A DNA stretch of 64,000 bases from Kalaharituber pfeilii. Taxonomy: Eukaryota; Ascomycota; Pezizomycetes; Pezizales; Pezizaceae. How positions within the stretch are numbered: position 1 is the first letter of the stretch; each line of letters opens with the position of its first letter. The stretch spans positions 372,001 through 436,000 of the forward strand of contig WHUZ01000049.1 in assembly GCA_015179045.1 (NCBI GenBank), given 5' to 3'. Shown one piece after another: positions 26,150 to 37,022 of the stretch. Below the pieces are notes generated by a model. It worked only from the letters and a program-made list of their open reading frames with translations, was not told where the DNA came from and did no database searches. The position numbers and the translations under genes were made by a program.

Positions 26150-26761
26150 ATAGATTACGGACTGGACAGTTTTTGGAATTTCTCCTACTGAGTGCGATGC
26201 TGGGTATTAATTTTCACTTGACTCTTTGAGCTTTTTTGTTTGGCAGATGCTATGCACATGCTGTATATGGTGTTGAGTTTTTCTCTTTGCGTTTCTGGGT
26301 TATTGATTAAATTACGGCGTACTTGAGAGGATATGAGTCTGCATGGAAGAGTCCCTTTTCTTTTTGTTTGTTTTTTTTTACTTGTTTTCTTTCGTTGCGG
26401 TGTCCGTCGTAAGTTATATGCAATACGCAAATATAAAGGAGTGTATTGTACAGTGGTATTTCTTTTTTTCATTTTTTGAGCCCAAAAATATATAATATAA
26501 AATGTAAAAAACTCAAGCTCTTGAAAAGTGTGTAGCTATGTATGTGGCGCGTGGTAGTCCCTCCATAAAACATGCAGGTGCAGTCAAGTCAAGTCCCACC
26601 TTATACCTCCCATGGCCACAGCTTATGGGTATATCCTATGGGTATATCCTATGTGTATATCATGTCTCTTCAACCCCTCCGCCCACAGCCACCATAGCCC
26701 CTCCTTCCATCCCTCCACCAAACCTGCCCAACACTCACCTTATTTCAAGCTACAGCAGCCT
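26150..26761. other. Convergent 3' region, no gene seen
   Basis: T-rich tail of the AAA gene and the 3' side of uS17m. A TATGGGTATATCC repeat lies near 26625-26655. Confidence 0.6.
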
Positions 26762-27436
26762 CTATACCGTCGTGTTCCCTTTCGCCTTCTCCGCTGCCTT
26801 GGCCTCATTCTCTAACCTATACCTCTCGAACCTCTCCTCCTTCTCCTTCTTTGCTATTGCCTTAGCCTCCATCTGTATCTTCGCCTCCATCTCTTCCTTG
26901 AGCGCCTGCTCCCTCTCTAATCTCTCCTTCTCTTCGAGCTCCTCCCGCATTTGCGCCACAACATCAGGCAGCACCTTCTCGTACTTCTTAAAGTACTTAT
27001 GCGGGTTGTAGATGAGCTTGCAGAACTGCTTGACCGTGAACTCGGTCTCGCGCCGCTTGAGGTACTCCGATTGGGACTCGGGCCTGAGCCGCGGATTGCC
27101 TGTGCGCTCGGCGGAGACGATGCGGGTCACGATGTGCCGCTTGGTCGAAGACGCGCGGTGGCCGGGGGAGACTTGGACAACGTCGCCTTCGATGCAGACT
27201 TCGCGCTCATCGTGCGCGAGGAATTCGTCGTGGCGGGTGATGTACTGGTTGGATGAGAGGGGGGGGAGGTTAGCAAACTTGAGGGGTGGAACGGCGATGA
27301 CGATAATGGTTGGGGGGGTAGGGGGTGGTCAAACCTTGCCAATATGCGGGTCTTGAACAGTTTTTGCAACCCGCACCTTAACCGTCTTTGCACATCTCCC
27401 AGCAGCAATCACGACTCCGATCTTTGGCAACAGCAT
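26762..27436 (-). CDS. MRPS17: Mitochondrial ribosomal protein uS17m
   Basis: A small-subunit protein of the mitoribosome. Exons on the minus strand are 27335-27436 and 26762-27244, giving 194 residues. The S17 OB fold begins directly at MLLPKIGVVIAAGRCAKTVKVRVAK, then YITRHDEFLAHDE, CIEGDVVQVSPGHRASSTKRHIVTRIVSAERTG. Bacterial S17 ends about there. Here a charged helical extension (about residues 95-194) is rich in Glu, Lys and Arg and likely forms a coiled coil (REELEEKERLEREQALKEEM), as in other fungal mitoribosomal S17 proteins. There is no cleavable presequence, which is known for this protein in fungi. The intron removes 90 nt containing a C-rich stretch. Confidence 0.93.
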
Positions 27437-27772
27437 TGGGGGAGCTTAATATGAACCAAGAACAAACCAGCGGGTAAGAGGGCTCGAGTTGGGGGGTCGA
27501 AGTTTTAGCTCCCAACTTTCGTGAAATTCGTTTTAATTAGTTTCATGTGTCAAACATATCGAAAATGTTTACAGGAATAAAAAGTTCCCCACAATCCGCC
27601 AAGAAGTTTTGTCTGCCGCGCATGATATGATACTAGTACGGGTCGTAGCTTATGCGGCCTTCCCCTGCAACCCCCCCACCACCATAGCTTGCATGTGCCT
27701 TATCAGATGCGAGCCGGGAACGGTTCAGCTTTTCAGCCGAATCGCTCTTGCGTAACCAAACACCTTTGTTTC
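27437..27772. other. Upstream region of uS17m, no gene seen
   Basis: 336 bp between the uS17m start and the left end of the MULE. Moderately GC-rich at 27640-27720. Confidence 0.6.
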
Positions 27773-28330
27773 CCCCTGTTCAAGTTCCGGACGATCAACT
27801 AATACTATTATATATAGTCTTATCACCAATGCTGCATCGTATTTGATGCTCATACTCCAATGCAATGAATGATATATTATGTAGCTTTATGGCGAGCATA
27901 TGCACCAATTGTAACAAAATATGCTAGTAGAATCTTGCATTGAATTTGCTGCTGGAATATGCTATACATACTACCCCATCAATCAGCATTGTGATGCTGC
28001 CCTCCTGTGGCATCTCAATGCCACGCTCTACAGCATTAAATTACACACTCTGCAGTGCCTCAATTTTTCCCCCTTTGCAGCGAGTCAAGACCACACTCTG
28101 CAGTGCCTCAATACTCCCACTTTGCAGCGGGTTAATACCATGCTCTACGGTGCCTCAATGCCCTCCCTCTACAGCAAATTAATACCACACTCTACAGCGA
28201 GTCAATACCATGCGCTGTGCATTAAATTATGCACTCTACAATGCAATACTGGCCCCCTGCAGTGTAATATGCATCTTATTATGCCATCTACAGCATTGGA
28301 ATGCCATGCTCTATAGCAGTGACCTATCAC
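27773..28330 (+). repeat. Left inverted arm of the MULE
   Basis: Terminal repeat (27773-27967), then a conserved subterminal block with CCTCCTGTGGCATCTC and about two units of the 48-bp repeat, ending in degenerate copies near 28330. It is uninterrupted, so it preserves the empty target site corresponding to the second insertion in the right arm (CTATACATACTAC). Confidence 0.85.
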
Positions 28331-28571
28331 TCTTCCTTTGCTAGTGCTTAATAACATTATATTTTAAATTGCTAATTGACTGTGCAGTAGGTTAACTCTT
28401 CCAAAACCAGGCCGAAATCTTCCCGTTTAGGATGCTTGCACCCTGCCTCGACGCAACTTTCGCACCCGCAACTTTCGCACCCTGCTGCTAAATACATCAA
28501 CATGTATGCCTTCTTCAGTACATAGCTTCACATTACTACCAACATTTCTCAATGCGTCATTTTCATCATCA

Positions 28572-29300
28572 TCATCTAATGTTCTGCAATACTTCTATCA
28601 ATAGATTTCGTTGCATCTTCTCGTGGCATTTTTGTTGATTACCCGAATCTGGTGAGTTGATGTTGGGTTGAGCTTTTGATGCCTTTTGTTGTGAACCATG
28701 CTGAAATCGATTGATTTTTAGTCTTCCTCTAGGCTTTTGCTTATTTGTTGGAGGGTCAATCGTAGGGCCGTTTTCGAGTATTGGAAGATTGTCAATTGAA
28801 ATGGGTTTCAGATTTTGAAGGAATGTTTTCTTCCATATGGAGATCCAGAATACGGAAGGTATGTAGGAATGTATCGGCTGTTGAAGGTATTGGATAACTG
28901 ACAAAGCATGATCACATGGTATACCATTTCGTGAGAAACGGCCACATTCACAATGTTGAAGATTAAGATCAACTGTGAATCTTTTGCCATTAGGTTGAAC
29001 TACTAATGCAGTAGATAGCGTTGACCTACATACTGCATTTGCAGACACCCACTTGTAGCCTCATACAAGCTCTTTATGGCAAAAAATCAGTGATTTTTTG
29101 ACCTTTCACTTCCAACTCTTTAGCTATCTCTAGTTGACTTTGTCTATGTTTCATAGTATAAGTCCAACTTTCATCAAGAAGCTCAATAATTGGCAGTTCA
29201 CGTGCATCTTTCAAAACATTTGTTGATTGATTCCACCACATTAGATGTTTTATGACCAAACTATGGTCTAGTATAATAAGCTGTTACCCAAGTCTGAACG
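28572..29300 (-). pseudogene. MULE transposase remnant with SWIM zinc finger
   Basis: Two main pieces on the minus strand. Near 29074-29259 is KDARELPIIELLDESW with a preceding frame giving SNVVESIN. The 28572-29048 frame has the SWIM motif CxC...CxH in CECGRFSRNGIPCDHALSVI, followed by YIPSVFWIS. Both are diagnostic of the C-terminal end of Mutator-type transposases. The DDE catalytic region is missing, and at least one frameshift and one stop break the fragments. Confidence 0.85.
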
Positions 29301-29431
29301 GGAATTTTCGCAAGATATTCTGCAGCACCATGGTTTGACTGCTTCAAAATATCAAAGTTGTGCTGCAATTCGGGAATAGGTGTAGAATTGGCAATATTCC
29401 AAAATTGCTTTTCAACTTCTCGAAAGTATTA

Positions 29432-29926
29432 ATTCGCTGCAAAGGGGAGGTATTGAGGCACCGTAGAGTATGTAATTTGATGTTGTAGCACGTGGTATTG
29501 ACTCGCGGCAGAGGGGGGGATATTGAGGCACCGTAGCGCGTGATATTAATTCGCTGCAAAGGGGAGGTATTGAGGCACCGTAGAGTATGTAATTTAATAT
29601 TGTAGCGTGTGGTATTAATTTGCTGTAGAGGGAGGGCATTGAGGCACCGTAGAGTGTGGTCTTAAATCGCTGCAAAGGGGGGAGTATTGAGGCACTGCAG
29701 AGTGTGGTCTTAACTTGCTGCAAAGGGGGGAGTATTGAGGCACTGCAGAGTGTGGTCTTAACTTGCTGCAAAGGGGGGAGTATTGAGGCACTGCAGAGTG
29801 TGGTCTTAACTTGCTGCAAAGGGGGGAGTATCGAGGCACGGCAGAGTGTGTAATTTGATGCTGTAGAGCGTGGCATGAGATGCCACAGGAGGGCAGCATC
29901 ACAATGTTGGTGATGGGGTAGTATGT
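29432..29926 (-). repeat. Right-arm subterminal tandem repeats of the MULE
   Basis: Four nearly identical 48-bp units lie at 29668-29715, 29716-29763, 29764-29811 and 29812-29859 (core GGGGGGAGTATTGAGGCACT). More divergent copies run toward 29440. The left arm has only about two matching units, so the arms differ in copy number. An open frame across this region merely translates the repeat as a 16-residue period. Confidence 0.9.
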
Positions 29927-29927
29927 A

Positions 29928-30820
29928 CTCGGGGTTGCCAGTAAGTCTTGCAGCGCCAAGGTACTCACGTAGATTCACGTGGTACTTCTGCTGCAGCTGT
30001 GATAAGGTCAAGACTGACCAGTCAGTAAACAAGTAGTGGCGCACGCGGTTGCAACAGAAAATAAATAGTAGATCATGAGCGCCCGTTATCGGTAGCTTTC
30101 TGTTCCCGTGTATAGCCTTCGACTGCAACCAGACTATCTATCAGCTTTACAGCTCTTGAGGTCGATAGGTAGGTTTGATAGCTCTTCTGCTAACTAAATA
30201 GCTAACTTAATGATTTCTCTACAAGGTATATTCAAGTTAACAGTCCTCTGCTAGCTAGTACTCCGCCGTAGCTAGTACTCCACCTCAATATGAAGCACGA
30301 GGAACGCGAAAAGCGCACTTTGGTGCAAATTTTGCAAATAGAGGAACTTACTAGAGATGAGCAGATGTGAATTATTACACTTAGAGAAACTGGTATGAAG
30401 TGGCAGGAAATTGCAGCAGAAGTAGATATAAATGCCAGACTTGCAATGCCACATACACGAGATATAAGATGCGTAAATCAACTCTCCTAGCAATCGAAGA
30501 TGAAGTGGAAGGCCAACTATTTTTGACAATGCAGAAAAAGAGAGATTGTGACAAGTTTCGAGTTTTGGGGGTTTTTTTGGGATGGGTTTCATGGTTGCAA
30601 TATTTTTCTGGAGTCGTTTTACGAAATTTTGCCTTTTTTCATATGTAGTGTTGTCATAGCATTTTCACCGTACTTTAAGTTTGTGCAGGTTTCCCATCAA
30701 AAATTTCCACTCCTTGGCCCCATATGATAGTTCAAAGAACGAGGGCAACAGAAGTACCACGTGAATCCACATGAGTGCCTTGGCGCTGCATAATTCCATA
30801 GACGTTGCCGCACCCCCGGG
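29928..30820 (+). mobile_element. Tc1/mariner-like element nested in the MULE right arm
   Basis: The 893 bp interrupt the right arm between TA at 29926-29927 and TA at 30821-30822. Removing the insert and one TA restores the left-arm sequence. The ends are inverted: CTCGGGGTTGCC at the left against CCCGGGGGTGCG on the reverse strand at the right. A longer internal match (29950-29994 against 30750-30791, core GTACCACGTGAATC) strengthens this. Inside, + strand 30340-30440 encodes a helix-turn-helix-like segment (IITLRETGMKWQEIAAEVDI) just after a TGA. This resembles the N-terminal DNA-binding part of Tc1/mariner transposases. No catalytic domain remains. Confidence 0.82.
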
Positions 30821-31006
30821 TACAGCATAGTTTAGCAGCAAGTTCAATGTAATATTCTTCTAGCATATTTCGTTAAAATTGGCACATATGCTTGCCATGA
30901 AGCTACATAATTAATCATTCATTGCATTGAAGTATGAGCGTCAAATGCGATGCAGCATTGATGATAAGACTATATATAAGTTGATTATCCGAAACTTGAA
31001 CAGGGG

Positions 31007-31029
31007 AAAAATCTCAGTGGCAAGGGTCT

Positions 31030-31061
<32 letters not shown>

Positions 31062-31679
31062 TTTCGGGCTTTCTATACATGAACCTCCGCGGACGGAAGA
31101 AAGTTGGCGCCGCGGAGTAACATTTCAACCACCAAAAAATACACGAAAAAAATAAAATAAATAAATAGTAACAATAATATAAAATCCCTCTGTGCGACAG
31201 AACCTGAGACCAGACCAAAAAAGAAAAGGGAGGGAAAAAAAAAAAAAAGACCTTACTCTCCTAATACTTTTTTTTTTGTGTGTGTGTATTACTCTTATAC
31301 GAACCCAATCCAGTTGAATCAAAACCCCTCTTGAATCCCTAAAGAATACCCCTCCAAAGATGAATAAACAAGCGAGAGTTTTTTACGTCTTGCTCGAACT
31401 AGATGGAAATGGCTTTCTGGTTTTGGAAGAAACAGCAAAAAGAGGAATCTACGTAACGTTCTTTCGAAAAATGTACATGGATGACGTGGTCTTGGGAATG
31501 AATAGATATATGAAGAAGCTGTAGACGGACTATAGATGTTGACAGGTGGAAGGAAGGGTAAACGCAAGGAAAAGATGTTTGGGAACCAGCTAATCGACTG
31601 TAGTGTCTCGGTAGAGGTAATATCTGTAGAGGAGGGATTAGTATGGCATCAAATGTGCAAACAAACTTCCCAAAGGTAC
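31007..31679. other. 3' flank of mitoferrin with T and A tracts
   Basis: Long T runs (31028-31064) and A runs (31229-31247) flank the MULE right end. No gene is seen; it is probably the mitoferrin 3' region. Confidence 0.6.
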
Positions 31680-33006
31680 TCACTTTGCCATCTCATAAGA
31701 TGTCCTATGAAATCATTAGTATATTACCAGACGATTACATTCCAAGGGCTGGTTACTCACCAACATATAGCAGTACTAGGCATAGTTGTGACGATTCTCG
31801 GCCTCACCCCTTTGAAGAATCCCAACAACCCGTTCCGCTCCCGTATTATCGTCGCAGCATCGAACAGTCCTGAACCTTGAAGTAACAAGGATATTAGGAG
31901 CCACAAATCTGTGTCCAGGTTAAAATCACTTACAATTCCGTATCCTATGGTCAATGGATGTGCCTCGGGTTTGTAATAGTGTTTTGATGACATCCAGCGG
32001 GGTAGTTATTGCGGCTGCCACAGCCCCGGCCAATCCACCAGACACACAATGAGTCAATGGATCGTATCGTTTCTTTGGATTCAACACCTTCGCCAAGCTC
32101 TCATAACATGCAAATTGGATAGCAGTGAATGGAATCGTCATTGCGAGCGTTGTTGGGTATGAAATGTAAAACGCCCGTAGCCCTTCCTTCTTATACACCG
32201 TCCGCGCACAATCTGCTATTGACTCGTATGTCGAGCCATGGAGCTGCATTCGTTGCTTGACAACTTCAAGAAGTAATTAGTCGACATATTTCGTGATGGA
32301 ACATCTCACCCTACCGTCAAAGGGGTTCATGAGTGCATCACTCGCAATTGTCGCACATGCTCCAGCAGTGGCTATGATTCCACCAATTAGAAAAGTAGCA
32401 TTCAAAGTCAATTATGATACGACGCCTTACCAACGGCAACAGGGTGGTGTTCGGCCCCTTCATTCCCTCCAAGACTTTGTTTGACGAACTCGTATGTGCT
32501 GAAGTAGACTGCGTGCGCTGGACCTGTACACAGGCTTAAGGTTAAACTTCAGAACACGCTTTTGAGGGCTCCGCTCTAAACATACCAGCCCCCAAGGCCA
32601 CGCTAGCAATTCCTCGCCATAATGACCTTGCCCCCTCAGTCGAAGATATCTGCGCAACGGCGTTGGCGATACCGGTATACATCGCCGACGGTGTGGGGTT
32701 GACAATCTGCATCCGGGTCTGAATCGAAAGTGATATGCTTAGTACCTACACTGATAGAATCCTGCTTTGAAAACGAACCTTTATTGCATCCACTGGATAC
32801 ATGACCGTATGCTCCTACATCTCCAGCAAGGTGTCATCAGTGTTTGACCACGAACCAACAACAGAGGAGAACTCCAGGCGGGGTATGCGGAGATGCTTGA
32901 ACTGTACCATAATTCCAGCAAAAGCGCCCGCTGCCAGGTTGGCGGCCAGGCTGCCGCCTGGTAGAGCTTCATACTCTATTTCTTGTATAGCTTCATGAGC
33001 GGCCAT
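31680..33006 (-). CDS. MRS3/4: Mitoferrin, mitochondrial iron carrier (Mrs3/Mrs4)
   Basis: An inner-membrane SLC25 carrier that imports ferrous iron for haem and Fe-S synthesis. Eight exons on the minus strand (32908-33006, 32779-32814, 32586-32718, 32431-32523, 32315-32371, 31934-32263, 31761-31875, 31680-31704) give 295 residues. The ATG at 33006 starts MAAHEAIQEIEYEALPGG. All three carrier signatures are intact: YPVDAIKTRMQ, NPFDVVKQRMQ and TPLDVIKTLLQ. The conserved LAAGAFAGIMEHTVMYPVD and NPTPSAMYTGIANAV favour mitoferrin over other SLC25 members. Two exons are very short (36 and 25 nt). A C16 run on the sense strand lies 198 bp upstream of the ATG. Confidence 0.95.
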
Positions 33007-34686
33007 GGAAAGCTGAGGCTGCGTATTTGATGTCTGAGGGAAAGAGAAGGAATTCAGCGAGGTTGACTCGAGGAGACCCGAAATTTCGTTATTGCAGTCG
33101 ACGACCGTGGACGTCAAGGTAATCAGCGTAGGATCTTATCAGATGGAGATGTTGAAGTTGCGGTGAGGATTAGGTTGAGTTGGTAAATGTATGAATGGGC
33201 GCAGGGGGGGGGGGGGGGGCATGGGAGGGGGGGGAAGGTAGGTTTGGGTTTATTTCTTAGCCGTCGGAGGGAAAAAACAAAACGAAAAAAAAAAAAAAAA
33301 AAAAAAGCAACACGGGGAAGTTCCTGCAGGACAAACTTATGACGGAGATGTCAGAAGGATACGAAGTTTGGATTAACAGCGACTATCACATCTCGACGAA
33401 TAAGCAGGCAGACTGTACACTAGTAGAGGGACTCGTACTGCCGCGCAGCAGAACCTATTCGCCAGGCGGCCATCAGACAACCCCTGGTACAAGGTGAGGT
33501 GTAGGCCGGCATCCGCACCTGCTGTCTGTAATTCCACTTGTATGACCACATGGACCATCAAGCGAACCTGCTGCATACAAAACTACAGTAATAGCGACCA
33601 AAAAAGGTGGTGCTTGGTTCATCGTCATTCTCCATAACGCCCACTTGTTTTGTTCTCCTACCGAACTCCCCCGTCCCACTGCCCCAATATATTCATAACG
33701 AGCGAGAAATTGCATGCCTTTCGCATGATTGCCTATAAAACATATGCATCTACTATTTCCCATTGCGTCAAGCCAAGAGACCGCATGAACTGAACAAGTA
33801 CCAGCGCCTGACATCATTGCTATGACTTCTCGCCTGACCCTCGTCAGCTTTGGCGTTCGAATCAACATTAATGCGTATTAGTGAAATTTCAATCCTGGTA
33901 ACATGATATGGCTAAAACCAGAATTGCTTCGCCGTTGATGGCTTCAGGCTACAATCCTTTGTTCTATGGAGTTGCCCTTCCATAGAATAGTCGCATGCCA
34001 CAGAAATCTACGGGATTGACCTCTGGCATAGCTTAGTCAGCTTTGGTGTGAAGAGTTGTTGATAGATGATCTTGGTAGCCTCATGCCATGATCTTGGGTG
34101 GTGTCTTTTGGATCTTGTCCCTCATTAAGACTGATGCCAAGTAGTGTGTTTGGAAATGATGCAAACAAAACTATTACCCTCACCTCACTCTCCCTGTTAG
34201 CTCCTGATCCTTGAAACCAATGTCTAAGGTACACCACATACCGGCACTTTAGGTAAATCCCAAATGGAGACTCCGAACTGTTGGGACATACGTATTGGGT
34301 GCCCAGGTTGCTCAGGAAGAGAATTCTGAGGCGTGAGATCCAGGCCATCAAAGTCTAATCGAATTCTTCACATTTTATCATAAACAGGTGCGTGGCCTTA
34401 ATGGGGTGGAAATCGGAGGATATCTTCCTGGTAGATTGTGGAAAGGATGCATAGTACCAGAAGACAGAGCTACTAAACTTGAGCAGATCCCATATGGTAG
34501 GAATGGTCAGAATAGTAAGTAGCAGAAATTTATATCCTTTATATTCCAGCTTGAAAACAAATGAGGAACATTTTGTAAATGAGCATAAGCAGCACTCATC
34601 CCGCATAAATGTTTGTCCATTTCGCATATACTTGAGTGCTGTAACCATATGGGGCCTAGACTAGATACCGTAGTAGCCTACTTGAT
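33007..34686. other. Intergenic, no gene supported
   Basis: A G16 run (33204-33219), a second G run (about 33226-33234) and an A-tract (about 33284-33306) lie upstream of mitoferrin. The rest has only short frames on both strands without recognisable motifs. Confidence 0.55.
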
Positions 34687-35397
34687 CTAGAAAACAAGTA
34701 CATTCTCCGCAGCGGATACTAATGGGCGGTTAGTCGCTTCTTTGGTGAATAAGAGCCGAGAAATTTAACATACCCTTGACTCCTGTATTGTCGGGCTCAA
34801 CGAACATCTTTGAGACCTTCCCATCTTCTACTAGAAGTGCGTATCTCTTGCCTCTGGGACCACCAAAAATTGCTCTACCATCGAACAGTAAATCTAAAGC
34901 CTCTGTGAATTTTCCAGACGGGTCGGCAACGAAGCGTATCTATGATAGTCTTAGTACAAAGCAGTTTGGAGAGTAGAATGACGTTGATACTCCAGTTTCT
35001 TTCGCCTCAGGGATGCTCTCAGCCCATGCCTATATCTAAGGTTAATTATTGAAAGTGCAAGTGAAATAGCCATAGACGATACCTTCATAACAAAAGCATC
35101 ATTGACCGATACAACAAACACGGACTGGGGTAACTTGGATTTATGCTTGATGTAGCCTGGAATATGGGAACCGGAGCAAGCAGGTGAGAACGCGGCAGGT
35201 ACACCGATGATCAAGCCTTTGCCCTTAATCTCATTTGCAATTGAAAGCTTATTTCCTGGACTGCCTTCTTGCACCTCAACATCCGGAATTGCATCGCCAA
35301 CGTTGATAAAAAAACTGGGGCTAGAATGAAAAGAACGCCTCAAAGTACTTGCTGGTCGAACAGTGCGCAAAAAGTTTGCCAGTCTGAATGCTTGCAT
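34687..35397 (-). CDS. Prx5-type atypical peroxiredoxin, mitochondrial
   Basis: A thiol peroxidase of the Prx5/AhpE-Ahp1 group. Exons on the minus strand are 35083-35397, 34991-35029, 34774-34939 and 34687-34718, giving 183 residues. The N-terminus MQAFRLANFLRTVRPASTLRRSFHSSP is a mitochondrial presequence. The catalytic loop is VPAAFSPACSGSHIPGY, with the peroxidatic Cys in the PxxxSPxCS context typical of Prx5. Then VFVVSVNDAFVMKAWAESIP, IRFVADPSGKFTEAL, GGPRGKRYALLVEDGKV and FVEPDNTGVK follow. The C-terminus SAAENVLVF ends without a peroxisomal signal. The donor of intron 2 (GTATCA) is weak but keeps the frame. Confidence 0.93.
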
Positions 35398-37022
35398 GGT
35401 CGGGTTGCAGGTTTGAATCCTAATATTCGCTATGGTGTAGCGCTTGTCTCTGCCTCAGTTTCCTATGGGACTGATGTTAATTCAGGTATCAGTTAAAAGA
35501 ACGGGAGGTCAATGGCAGGGAAGGGTTACAGCACCTTCCGATTGGTCCGAAGCTGGCGCCATGCGACGATTGATTCCGTCACCCATCATGAGGCTAAGGG
35601 AACGCTAATGCCTAGACTTCCAATCCCGGGCTGTCTGTGGATAGGGCTCCTCTGCCAGTAACGCGACCTAAAGCTCGGGCAATGCATGAAGGTGATCATG
35701 GCGTGTTACGGGAAGAAAGAGATTATTGGCTAGCATCAAAAAGGCATCTCCGGTCAGCATATGGTAGAAATAGGCACAGACACTTATATTAGCACAATTG
35801 AGTAATTCTACACGTCAGAGCACAGTAAGTTTTATATATGTAACGTAAGAGTATTTACAGACAGATGGTATCCATTCATGCACAATGTGGAGATACATGT
35901 GTGCTCAGCTTCTAGGCCAACGCTAGGAACGGGAACAGAGTCAACAGACCCTGCAGTGAGTACGCGCTGTACTTCGAAACTGAATGTATGGGCAGCCAAT
36001 ACTTGAATACTTCTTAATCACACGGCTACCTGCGAACTTGTACTGCAAACCTGTTCTCAGGTAACTATACTGTACATTTTGTAAGTAGAAGGTACATTGC
36101 TCTCGTGGCCCTGATTCTGGTATACCGGGGCTTATTTCTTTGCTGAGATGGCCTGTGTAATGGTCCGAAGTCCAGGTAGATTGGATCATCTGCACAGTAA
36201 CAAGAGGCTTCTGTGGGCCACAGCAGACGCAGCCCTACTGCCCCACTACCAGCAATCATTTACATGCTCCACCACCACTCATACTGCTGCTACCCAGTCG
36301 TCAATCATTGCGGTGTAGTTAATTCATCTAAACCTTTTATGTTTTATAAATGTAAGTGTGGTTTAAGTTCGTTTTTTCCAAAATCTGCTTTATCATCATA
36401 TACACTGGGAGCGAGACTGTCTTGGACCATAAGGGCTAGCACCATCCCAAGATAGCCTCATATCACATCTTTACCACTGCAATCCTTCATTGGCAGGAGC
36501 TACTTCCACCAGCCAAAAAACACAAACGTTGTAAGATATCAGAGGGGCCAGTCCTTCAATGCCGTGCTCAATTTAAATTTGTGAATTTATCTGAAGCTTC
36601 TATCGAGCTTGACATCTGAGTAAGTACCCTTGGTTCCATAAGCCGCTTCTTGAAGTAAACTCGAACTAGTGCCCCTGAATAAATTACCAACCAGACCGCG
36701 AGATTCTCGTTCTTACATTTTTGTAGCTCAACACCTTAAACTCCCTAAGCAAGCGTATCGAAACTGTGAAGCAGCACCAAGATTTCTCGCAATTCGTCTC
36801 GTAATTCTAGGTCTAGCCAACTGGAATATTCAACCCCAACTTATTACAAGAGAAGGTGCAATGATTACAATTTATGCACATGATTTGAATACACAGCTGG
36901 ATTGCTCATAACGCGAAGAATGGAGAAACTGTCGGGCTCTGGTGGGGGTTCAAGTAACTTTGTATACCTCATATTGCTGCAGTGTGGCTACACGCTAGCA
37001 CAGAGTACTGACGGCGGTGTAG
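35398..37022. other. Intergenic, only short frames
   Basis: No protein family recognised. A frame at 36669-36911 has slight protein-like composition and precedes the HSF-like remnant, but I cannot connect it to the DNA-binding domain. Confidence 0.5.

Larger units (their letters stand above)
27773..31006 (-). mobile_element. Degenerate Mutator-like element (MULE) with long inverted arms
   Basis: The ends are inverted copies. 27773-27967 matches the reverse complement of 30821-31006, starting CCCCTGTTCAAGTT in both. The similarity continues inward (27968-28070 against 29926 downward) into tandem 48-bp-type repeats in both arms. Between them, the minus strand of 28572-29300 encodes fragments of a MULE transposase C-terminus: FGHKTSNVVESIN, then in another frame KDARELPIIELLDESW, then a SWIM zinc finger CECGRFSRNGIPCDHALSVI. 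Frameshifts and stops break it, and the catalytic N-terminal part is absent. The element is therefore dead or non-autonomous. Target-site duplication is not obvious. An 893-bp second element sits in the right arm. Confidence 0.88.

Noticed and set aside
29668..29859. Regular repeats that could suggest a CRISPR array
   Set aside because: The units are contiguous without spacers, in a fungal transposon arm.
29412..30128. 238-residue frame on the minus strand with 16-residue repeats
   Set aside because: Most of it is the translation of the MULE's 48-bp tandem repeats (48 is a multiple of 3); the rest lies in the nested element. Not a protein gene.
27773..31006. Retrotransposon as explanation of the repeat region
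   Set aside because: The ends are inverted, not direct, and the coding remnants are MULE transposase with a SWIM finger; no reverse transcriptase or gag is visible.
35400..35425. B-box-like GGTTTGAATCC suggesting a tRNA
   Set aside because: No matching A box or cloverleaf can be drawn around it; it abuts the start of the peroxiredoxin gene.
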